Source of the DNA: Phialocephala subalpina
Lineage: Eukaryota > Ascomycota > Leotiomycetes > Helotiales > Mollisiaceae
DNA length: 18,687 nt
Direction: 5' to 3'
Assembly: GCA_900073065.1 (NCBI GenBank)
Contig: FJOG01000045.1
Span: 391,580 to 410,266 of the forward strand
In this document: positions 10,410 through 18,687 of the stretch, one piece after another
How positions within the stretch are numbered: position 1 is the stretch's first letter
Layout: every line of letters begins with the position of its first letter
The notes under the pieces: generated by a model
Database searches by the model: none
What the model was told of the DNA's origin: nothing
What the model saw: the letters and a program-made list of their open reading frames with translations, nothing else
Program-made: the position numbers and the translations under genes

Positions 10410-12091
10410 ATGTCAGAAATCTCAATCTGTATTCTTCTCAAGCCCAACCAGTCTCGACTTCTTATCTCCTCAAACCCTGCTAAAGCGAAGTCGATCTTCT
10501 TGGCTAACGTTTCACATGAACTCAGGACGCCGCTCAATGGAGTAATTGGCAACTCCGAGCTATTGAGAGACAGTGAGCTCACGAAAGATCAAGCTGAGAT
10601 GGCCGACTCGATTCGGGTATTTGTCGACCTTCTCCTTACTGTCATCAATGATATATTGGACTTCTCCAAAATGGAAGCAGACAAGATGGAAATGTTTGTG
10701 GTCGCTTTCAAGGCCGACGAAATGATGCGAGAGGTCGTCCGATCTGTGTCGTACAGTAACCGGGACAAGAAGAACGTAAGGAACGTTGAAATCTTGCAAG
10801 ACATCAACCTTCCTCAATCTCTCATCTTCGGCGATCCAGTCCGATTGCATCAAGTCTTGGCAACCTGGTGTCGAACAGCCCCAAGTTCACAGAGAATGGA
10901 TCGATCACTATTGGTGCTAGGACGGACTGGGAGACGATTGATCAAGTGAAACTTACCTTTTAGGTTAAGGATACTGGCATAGGCATCCCGCCTCAACAAT
11001 TGGTGAAGCTGTTCAAGCCATTTAGCCAGGCAGATGCTAGCACGGCTCGAAAATACGGTGGAAGTGGTCTCGGCCTCAGCATCTGCAAATCACTCATCGA
11101 GTCGATGATGGGAGGCAAAATCCAACTCGAAAGTGTCGAGGGAGAAGGCACAACTGCTTGTTCACAGTCACGTTCCCAAGGCCAAGGAAACAACTGTGGG
11201 AGATATTCAGAATAGCATCGACCAACCATATTCAATGCCGAAGCATACCAAGGATGAGCGTGCGCGCTCGACCACGCCATATTCTGACTTCTCCCACATC
11301 CCTCGAGAACAACCGCGCATTTGCATAGCAGAAGACAATCCCGTAAACCAGAAGATCGCTGTACAATTTATGAAGAAGCTTGGGTTCAAACATGTGGATG
11401 CCTACGACGATGGTCAGCAAGCCTGTCGAGGGCCTGCGAGAGAAAGCCAAAGCTGGTCAACCATATCACATTGTGCTTATGGATGTTCAAATGCCTGTTT
11501 TGGACAGATATGAAGCTACCAAACTGCTGCGAAGGGACCCAATAGACGCTGTTCACGGTACACTAGTTATCGCTATGACTGCGTCTGCTGTTCAAGGAGA
11601 CCGAGAAAAGTGCCTAGAGTCCGGGATGAGCGATTACCTTGCCAAACCAGTCCGCTCGAATGTGTTGAAGAAGAAGCTAGATCAGTATATTCAACAGGTT
11701 CGCACCGTTCCTTGAGCTTCACCTATCAGCAACTAATGCGTCATAGCCATTCCTTACCCCAAATCTTCAAGCAGATGCGAAAAGGGTTGCGGACAAGGTC
11801 CTGCGGGAAATGAATGGCTCTATCAATCCATCCGGCCCAAGCAGTTCGTCGGGAACTGCAACGCCAACAACTCCGAGAGAGAGCGTCAGCAGCACTACGA
11901 GCCCCTCCCCGCTTTCTCTGCCGGTACAAACAGCAGATCACAAATAAGACTATGGGTTCAGTGCAGATGCTAATATCCAGACCAATATCGGCAGAATGCA
12001 CCACGGCATGAGGACGAATTATCTCCGAAGAGCTCCCCTGCGAAGTTTCACTCGAAGCAAACCAGGTCGGAAAATGAGCGAATGTTGGTAA
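10410..12091 (+). pseudogene. Hybrid sensor histidine kinase, 5'-truncated and frameshifted
   Basis: The conserved part starts with KAKSIFLANVSHELRTPLNG near 10485-10540, the HisKA phospho-acceptor box. An HATPase_c domain follows: an N-box in GNLVSNSPKFTENG, G1 VKDTGIGIP, and F/G2 LFKPFSQAD to [12 protein letters not shown]. The receiver domain has IAEDNPVNQKIA, LMDVQMP, MTASA and LAKPV, so the acidic pair, phospho-Asp, Thr/Ser and Lys are all present. Such kinases relay signals to Ypd1-type phosphotransfer proteins. The gene is dead as read: frameshifts near 10857, 11158, 11175 and 11424, TAG at 10961-10963, and no sensor region upstream. A 49-bp intron (11698-11746) leads to a Ser/Thr/Pro-rich tail with stops at 11945-11947 and 12089-12091. 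A Gly usually found after MPVLD is Arg here. The 5' limit is uncertain; the frame opens at about 10410. Confidence 0.85.
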
Positions 12092-14043
12092 AGGGTCGCG
12101 ACGAGAGATTGAACGATGTAGTTGATATATCGGGCGATGTGGACGGACATATACAATAGCCTTCGGCAGTGCCGGAGAAGGAAGCACTGCGAAAGATCGC
12201 ATCGAGAGTCCGAATATTTGCATACGATGAGATGACATTCGGGAACGAGACGAACGATACGCATAGTTTATATGGCGGAGATGGAGCAGTCTCGATTCGC
12301 TATTTGTGCATACACGACAGAAGGACGGACGGATATATACGAGTTGTTCTCTTTCATCAGCGTGGGCGTTGGTGTGTTTCCATTGTTGTAACGCCTGTGC
12401 ATATCCATGCTATGACTGTTCTTTATATACTGTGGAGTATTTCGGGTTCCGTGGCGACGTTGATACCAGATGTCGGATATATAGAAAGATAGTGCGGTGA
12501 AGGAAATGTATGAGTTGCGCTGCGTACAATAAACTTGAAGTTCCAAACCGAAAGCAAGACACAGATGCATAATCTTGATAAGCTTCTCTCTTTACTGTGC
12601 TGGAAGGTGGTAAGCAATGTGGGTATTTAAAAGGGCAATTGTGGAGATAACCAGGGGCCAAGAGAGCTTACATCGCCAGCGTGCAGTAAGACGGCGTATG
12701 AAAGCGAGACCGAGACTGAAGTCTTTCAACAGCCTTATCTAGACATCTTTCACTTTTCAAGACCCAGGTCTCTTATTTCTCGCGACCGTACTGGTGAGGG
12801 AAATCCATTCTTCATGTCGAAGGAGTGAACAAGATAAAGCCGGCCATGGATGCTTCTGAAGCTCAATTCCATTAGTAGTTACAACGGTTGACATAGCAGG
12901 AGCAGTGGTGATCGGCAGGAATGTGGAAAGGAAATTTCAAAGCAATCCCCTTTCAACGACGCTGGATTGATACAGGTGACCTCAACTACGCTAGAGCAAT
13001 GGGTGTCCCTTGCTCAAGAAGGAAGACCGGGTTAAACCCTTGCAGCTCGACTTTACATTCTTCTACGCTTGCTCGACTGTACTTCTACCCCCGAATGTTG
13101 CGCTATAGTACGTGGAAGAGTTGCAATTGATGCTTGATGAGAATATCTCCCGTCTGATGCTAGAATTCAAGCATGGGAAGAACTTGCAAGGTTTGGATGA
13201 GGAGAATGGGAAGGAGATCAGCGTCTCAATCTGTGGGATGTTGAATCTTGCGGATATTGAGGGGGGGAGGGGGGGTGGACGAGCAGAGAAAATGAGAGTT
13301 AGTTGCATCACTTATACGATGTAATGGGCTGGTACGAACGCTGGAGTGTGGTTTGTCTTACGACTTTTCACCTCTGTACCTTTACTCGTTTTCTTTATCC
13401 TTTAGATTTGTGAGGATGAGCTGTTGCATAGTGGTTTTATTGGGAGTATTCTACTTTCCCTTGCACATCTAAACAGTGTAGAATCCGCGAAAGGCTTCAA
13501 GGCTTCTTACGCGAGAGACAGAAAGAGGCATTAGGCAAATACATTTAGAAAATGGCTAAACTTTGTAAGATGTGGTACCCGATGCCATGGAGGCTCTGCC
13601 CAAAACTTTTGACTTCTCCAGCTCGTGGTCATGAATCAAGCTAGAATAGGCAATGAGCTGTGTCTATCATAGGGGAAGCAGTCTAACAAGGCAGCACAAC
13701 CTAGCCTGTAATCGCAAGGCTTGGAAAGTTCTTAGCTCGGCTTTCATTTAATTCCAAAAGCGAGTCAATATTACCTTCAAGAAAACTGATTGAATTAGAG
13801 GAACATGCAGCCTTGCAGTTCCTTGGTTTTATCCTTCTTCCAATTTTGGGAAGTTCCAAATTTGGGTCTCGGCCTTCAAACCAACATTGATCCGGCGTTC
13901 GGCGTTCACAGACAACGCAGTACCCGTGCCTTCACCTTATGATCTCTAACTATTTATTCATGGCTCTGGAATTCCCAAGCATCCGAGTTTAATTTTTAGA
14001 GCACAAACAGCATTGCAACACTTGAAGAAATCACACAATCGCG
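12092..14043. other. 2-kb region without a confident gene
   Basis: Balanced composition, no recognisable domain. Around 12892-13257 one plus-strand frame has short open runs interrupted by TAA (13033) and TGA codons (13129, 13132, 13198). It might be a very decayed gene, but two other frames are equally open, so I make no call. A G-rich tract (two runs of seven G) lies at 13261-13274. The last few hundred bases should contain the promoter of the gene at 14044. Confidence 0.5.
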
Positions 14044-14882
14044 ATGCGAGTTCTCCTCCTTGGCGCGACCGGGAACCTGGGCAGTCGCTGCCTTCAAGCC
14101 CTCGTCGCCCACAAGCACACCGTCATAGTCGTTGTTCGCAATGTGCCCAAGCTTCAATCCATGATGTCTCCTTCGCTGCTGGAACAAGTCCACGCCATCG
14201 TGAAAGGCGACGTGACCGATGCCGTAGCCCTGGAAAAAGCGATTCTCGACCACGATATCGAAGGCATCGTTGACGTAGCAGGCAACGTTGTACCCCCTTG
14301 GCAAGAGTTCTCGATGACCAAAATCGTGAAAGCCGTGACGCAAGCCGCTGTCGCCGTGGGAAAGCAGAGAGGGAAGCCGTTAAGAGCGTGGATTACTTCA
14401 GGGTTCGTTATTCTGGAATATCCTGAGACTGGCTTTCTCTTCAAGGACTAGTAAGATACTCCCTTCCTTTGCCGACTTTGGAATATGGTGATAATGTTTG
14501 CAGTATGCCCAAAACGGGCGTGAATCAACACACAGGAACAGGTGATATTGTTGAAGCAATCCCTTTGAGTGAGCTCAAGTGGTCCTTATTTGGTAGCGCG
14601 TGGATGTATTCAAATCGCAAACAAGGACAGTTCCAGCTGCTCGATGCACCAATCCCTCATGATCTTCTGATCAAGGCGACTTCGCCCCCGGGCTGGGAAA
14701 AGACTTGGGTGGAAAGGATTCCGCTTATTGGCGTATACTTGAACCCATTTTATATGGTCATTGTGCACTACAGGACGAAGTATGAAGCTGTTGCAGATTT
14801 TCTGGCTGGAGACTTGGAAAAGGAAGATTCCGAATGGATTGGGAAGAAAATTGGAGTAAAGGAGAAAAGCAAGGACGTTTGA
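14044..14882 (+). CDS. NAD(P)-binding NmrA-like / atypical SDR protein
   Basis: Two exons (14044-14450, 14504-14882) with a 53-bp GT-AG intron splitting a Tyr codon give 261 residues. The N-terminus MRVLLLGATGNLGSR is a classic dinucleotide-binding beta-strand plus GxxGxxG turn (Gly7, Gly10, Gly13). VVVRN ends the second strand, and KGDVTDAVALEKAI is the Asp-containing segment typical of atypical short-chain dehydrogenases. Later LSELKWSLFGSAWM and EWIGKKIGVKEK match the C-terminal pattern of a fungal family of small NAD(P)-binding proteins. The substrate is unknown and I see no catalytic YxxxK, so it may be an oxidoreductase or a sensor. Frame and splice sites are clean, so the gene looks intact. 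It converges on the amine oxidase gene with 177 bp between stops. It is not a duplicate of the NmrA pseudogene at 9.6-10.4 kb; the conserved segments differ. Confidence 0.8.
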
Positions 14883-15059
14883 AGTGGTCTCGCTCGCATG
14901 ACGATGCCGACTTGTACTAATTTGAATTGCTCTTCATTGGCAACCAGCGCTCCGGACAGATTTGCCTATTGCGCCGATAAGAAAGAGAGATTTGGTTTCC
15001 ACTCTGCCCTTCTTTTGTCGTCTACTTCTCTCTTCTTGTATCTCGCAGTACCGAAATCC

Positions 15060-16579
15060 CTAGGTGGCAGCAGATTTCCCCAAAGCACGTATCACTTCCT
15101 CTGCACCTCTCTCACCAGCACTGATGGCACCATCCATATAACCCTTCCACTCATACGCAGTCTCCGTTCCCACAAAATGCAAGTTACCACATGGCGATCT
15201 CAAAACGTTGCCATACTGTTCAGCAGGTTCGGCCCCATTACCGGACTAGGAGCCCCTTGACTCCAATGCTCTTTGACCCATTCATCCTCAATAATTTCTT
15301 CCGTCTGATAAACTTCGTGGCCATTTTCATCTCCTACCAAAGCCGCGATTTCATCTAAGACAGTCTTACGTCTTCTGATTGGGGATAGGATTGACCATTT
15401 GCGTCCCGTGCCGGCGACAATGAAGCACGTGATGGAATATTGACCATCCGCTTCAACGGACGTATCGTATGAGAACGAAACGGTACCGTTGACGGAGATA
15501 AAAGAACCCCTCAGGCCGATCTCACGCCACCAAGGCTTGTCATAGACAAGGACTATTTTAGCATAATAGCCCAGCGTGGTTGAGTCGGCCAACGTTATCT
15601 TGGCTCTCGGCAGGGCAGGAGTGAAATTGATGGTCCGGTAGAGCGGTGTTGGGATCGAAATTATGACCTTTTTCTCTCTAAACTTATCTCCTTTCTGCGT
15701 CGTGACTATGCAGGTTGAATTGTGTTCGCGGTGGATGTGAGAGACTGGGCTTTCTAAGAGGAGTAATCCGGATCGAAGCTCTCCTGCTATTCCTTTAGAG
15801 ATTGACTGCATCCCTTTCAATAATATCCGATTCAAATTATAGAAATGCTTGGTTTGGAGTCTTACCTTGCCGAAGGCGCTGATATTGAGCCCCGTTCTTC
15901 TTTTCCGAGCTAAGATCTTTGAGACTTCTGCCGCTCTTGATATAATCTAAGTAGAAAAAGAGACTCAGCTCGGTAGCATCAACGCCCAACAATGCCTTGA
16001 CGGTTGTTTCTATGATCTTGTACGCATCTTCATTAACTCCGTTTTGTTGAAGGAATTCGGCGACTGTGATTTTGTCGAACTTGGAGGTCGGAAGATTTCT
16101 GAGGTCTAATTTGGCAGCTTCTGTTTCTAACATCCCCGTGATCATTCCCACGGCTTGTAAAGTTGCAGCCGGTGACTGATCTCAGACATCATCGACGTAG
16201 TTCGAGACTCTCCTCGGATGATTTGGCTTACATCTGGTAACCCACCTAATGGGTATCTCCAAATAGTCCCACTTGTATCTTCCAATATACCATCTCCCTT
16301 CGTCAGCTGTACTACAGTTTCGCATCTATATTTCTTTGCCAAAGCGTAGATTCTAGGCTGGGTAGCCTCATTGAGCCATGCAGCACCCAGGTCAACTACC
16401 CCTTTTCCACTAGCCAGAGGTTGAGAGAGAGTTTTGCCGCCAACTTGATCTCTTGCTTCGAGTACAATACAGCTAAGGCCAGCCTTTTGGACATCAAGAG
16501 CAGCTTGCAATCCGCTCAGTCCAGCACCAACAACCACAACATCGACAGAGTCGAAGCTATGGACATCTGACGCTGCCAT
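15060..16579 (-). pseudogene. Flavin-containing amine oxidase, one late frameshift
   Basis: Exons 16579-16232, 16175-15866 and 15813-15060 are joined by introns 16176-16231 (GTAAGC to ATCAG) and 15814-15865 (GTAAGA to AAAG), giving about 470 residues, close to fungal monoamine oxidases. Residues 14-43 contain the FAD Rossmann motif VVVVGAGLSGLQ (Gly18, Gly20, Gly23) and Glu41, followed by DQVGGKT. YQRLRQGMQSISKGIAGEL and the substrate-domain segments follow. The second FAD-contact motif [15 protein letters not shown] lies at 15121-15173, but in another frame: a one-base shift at 15221-15226, between GPNLL and EQYGNVL, yields a stop soon after. If read literally the protein loses its last 55 or so residues, including that motif. 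The enzyme family oxidises amines with O2, releasing H2O2 and ammonia. A real frameshift or a base error are both possible; everything else looks functional. Confidence 0.8.
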
Positions 16580-16922
16580 CTCAAGTTCGGTATTAGATTT
16601 TGGTGAGTTTGGTTTCGCTGCTGATTTTGGCTCGGAGGCCCGAATAGTACGATTCCAGACGCTTGAAGAGGCTCAACTGCTGGCAGCAATCAGACTGCTG
16701 AAGAGGGCGAATGAAGCTTATATTCTAAAGTTTCTGCCATGATGATGAAAAGCCGATGAGAGGGCTCGCATAATTAGTGCCAACATAAGCCCCGCCACAT
16801 ATTTCATTAACCCCCGCTCCGTCAACGTTCTCCAGGCTCGCTTGGTGACATTTAAGGGGCGGGATAAAATCACTTCAACATTGAAGAGTTGCTCAAGTTC
16901 TCCCCAAGCAGCAATCTATTTC
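16580..16922. other. Spacer, probable amine oxidase promoter
   Basis: This 343-bp gap separates the amine oxidase start (16579, minus) from the end of the flavin monooxygenase pseudogene on the same strand. It must hold the promoter of the first and the 3' UTR of the second. I see no definite binding site. Confidence 0.4.
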
Positions 16923-18438
16923 TCAAAGCGTAGTCGCTGGTTGTACCTTGAACAGCTCCTTAAACTTCTCTAGAATCTGTTCCCACTGCGCAATCCATTC
17001 CTTTGTATAGCCTTCCACCGGTATCCCCCCACCTGCCACAATATGCAGATTAATCCAAGTTAGAAGTTCATTGACGTATTCCATGTCCTTTCCCTTCAAA
17101 CTATGGAAATTCACCCCAAATCCCTTCTTTTCGACTCTTTTTTGGTATTCCACCCTCGCTTCCTCTACTCTCGGAACAGGTACCTTTCCTGAGAAGACAG
17201 CTCCGACGGTGATAGCTTGGAACTCGAATAGTGGAAAGGTGGTGACGTGGTATGGCACGCCGACAGAAGCGAGTGTAGGGTCTGGGATATAAAGGATATC
17301 CTTATGAAGATTGTGCATTTGAGTACTATCAGTCACGAGGGTTGTCTCATTGGTTTCAGATGGTGGGACTGAGCCGCAGTGATATTCTGATAGGAAGGGG
17401 AACGTACAGTGGTATACAGTAGCGATGATAATATTATCGATACCTATGATTATTTTTCCGTTGACCAAAGTGACGGTACCTAGAATAGGTGTATCGTCTG
17501 AAGTGGGTCCAGGATGTTGCTCGAGATTGAATGCGGCGACTTCTGGAGTTCGCTTTGCTTCTGGAGGGAGCATAGAGATTGGATGGTCGAATGCTCCACT
17601 TCGTGTTGATTGATAGATGGTCTTGGCGATGCCGGTGAGCTCTTTTGCGATGTCGGTAGATGATGTGCTACCACCTATCAAAAGCACAGCCTATTAAATA
17701 GTCAGCTAGACGTTGAGTAGGGTATAGGAGCCCAGCAACTGAAACCTTTCCTTGGAATCCTCTGGCACTTCGGTATCTCTTTGAATGTTGAATCCTTGAT
17801 GGGTACGCTTCCTTCAATTGCTTCAGTCCTGGAATGGCTGGGACTTTTGGCGCATGATAATGTCCCGAGGCTACAATGAAACCACCAAATGCCTAAGATG
17901 GCAAACAATGAGCTTGGAGGTCGTTCAACTTATTGCTTGTGGGATACTTCCCCATTCCTTGGATGTCTTTTCAAGAGTTTCAGAATCTAAAGTTAAAATC
18001 TGGAGCTTCCAGTGGTCCCCTTCCTTCGACACGTGCTCTACCTTGGTATTGAAAGCGTGCAACATTATATATTCCTGTCTTCGCAGCGGTATCTTGAATG
18101 TACTCTGCTATAACATTGTGTCTAACGACTTGTTCGGTTCAGGTGGCCAAGAGTTGAAGGACAACTTCATCAATTGTGTAGGAACATTATTTGATAAGAG
18201 TTCATAGCATGGCCTAGTCAATATCTCAGTCTTGCCGAGTTGTTGCCTCAACATGCTAGAACTCACTCAGGTGGAGCATGGAAAATGGCTTCGTCTTCAC
18301 CATGCTCAAGCTTTCCTTTGCCCTTCTCAAGATTCACTTCATTTGGAGTATCTTCGAAGTACGCGGTCTCAGCTATCGACGGCGTGACATTTGGATATGC
18401 AAGTTCCAGCGGCACTCTAAGATAGAAACCCCTGCTAC
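16923..18438 (-). pseudogene. Flavin-containing monooxygenase (FMO-like), truncated and frameshifted
   Basis: Minus-strand exons carry FMO-family segments: a CYELLSNNVPTQLM stretch, FGGFIVASGHYHAPKVP, HSKRYRSARGFQGK and then AVLLIGGSTSSTDIAKEL, the NADPH-binding glycine motif. A 254-codon terminal exon (17690-16923) ends the gene. Introns at 18214-18266 and 17691-17745 have good GT-AG sites. Family members use NADPH and O2 to oxygenate N- or S-containing substrates or ketones. The copy is not functional as read. The first FAD motif (about 60 residues) is missing upstream of 18438, close to the AT block. Shifts occur near 18122-18134 and in CTTTC near 18050. The join before FGGFIV (17890-17940) needs either a rare GC-AG intron or another shift. 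It lies on the same strand as the amine oxidase, 343 bp upstream of it. Confidence 0.8.
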
Positions 18439-18540
18439 CTGTCAGTATATCAAATTACAGCTAACGCAATATTCAGAAGCGATGGCCGCCGAATTCAATA
18501 GTCTTGGTTGCTATTTTATGCGACGATTATTTTCACCTTA

Positions 18541-18687
18541 GGATTTATAATATAATATAAGCGAGATCGCTTCTTTTATTACCCAAGATATTTCGCCTTA
18601 GAATTTATTTGAAGAAATAAAACGATATCCTTTATATTTTATCACGGGATTTCTAATAATTATTCTTTTAAATTATTTAATTAAAAT
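18541..18687. other. Third AT-rich block at window end
   Basis: The sequence turns A/T-rich from about 18541, just beyond the point where flavin monooxygenase homology is lost. No gene is visible, and the block continues outside the window. Some G and C remain, so it is less extreme than the block at 1-1340. Confidence 0.6.

Noticed and set aside
12892..13257. Possible highly decayed gene (frame with QVTSTTLEQWVSLAQEG and AWEELARFG)
   Set aside because: At least four stops interrupt it and open runs are no longer than chance allows; competing frames look equally plausible.
14044..14882. Duplicate of the NmrA pseudogene at 9.6-10.4 kb
   Set aside because: The C-terminal segments (PDPEFG/GYDGG versus EWIGKKIGVKEK) belong to different subfamilies.

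Overview
This is a nuclear window from a filamentous ascomycete. The evidence is short GT-AG introns (45-114 bp) with fungal branch sites, a HET-domain (heterokaryon incompatibility) gene, a DOMON plus cytochrome b561 membrane protein, a fungal hybrid histidine kinase, and sharp switches between balanced-GC gene blocks and almost GC-free AT blocks. That two-compartment pattern is what repeat-induced point mutation (RIP) leaves in Leotiomycetes and Dothideomycetes. The class is inferred; the sequence does not prove it.

Layout. 1-1340 is an extreme AT block with no gene. 1485-1984 is an exact two-copy tandem repeat (unit 250 bp) of unknown origin. It abuts 1985-4117, a decayed HET gene on the minus strand with C-to-T type nonsense codons, an internal deletion and a cut-off C-terminus. 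4118-6350 has no confident gene, only a 50-residue cysteine-rich ORF. 6351-8054 is an intact four-exon gene for a secreted-type DOMON (CDH-cytochrome-like) domain fused to cytochrome b561, the best gene here. 8055-8969 is gene-free with a G-rich tract, and 8970-9410 is a second AT block. 9603-10355 (minus) is an NmrA-like pseudogene. About 50-60 bp from its broken 5' end, on the other strand, starts a 5'-truncated hybrid histidine kinase pseudogene (10410-12091). 12092-14043 is mostly empty. 14044-14882 is an intact two-exon NAD(P)-binding NmrA-like gene. It faces a flavin amine oxidase gene (15060-16579, minus) with one late frameshift, followed by a flavin monooxygenase pseudogene (16923-18438, minus) that has lost its N-terminus at the third AT block (18541-18687).

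Together: two intact genes, one nearly intact gene and four decayed ones lie between RIP-like AT islands. The right-hand 4.5 kb holds three redox genes (NAD(P)-binding protein, amine oxidase, flavin monooxygenase) and may be the remnant of a small metabolic cluster. I see no tRNA, rRNA, CRISPR array or clearly intact transposon. I found no convincing new system. The most informative signals are the tandem repeat at the HET break, the head-to-head double truncation near 10.4 kb, and the uneven spread of frameshifts.
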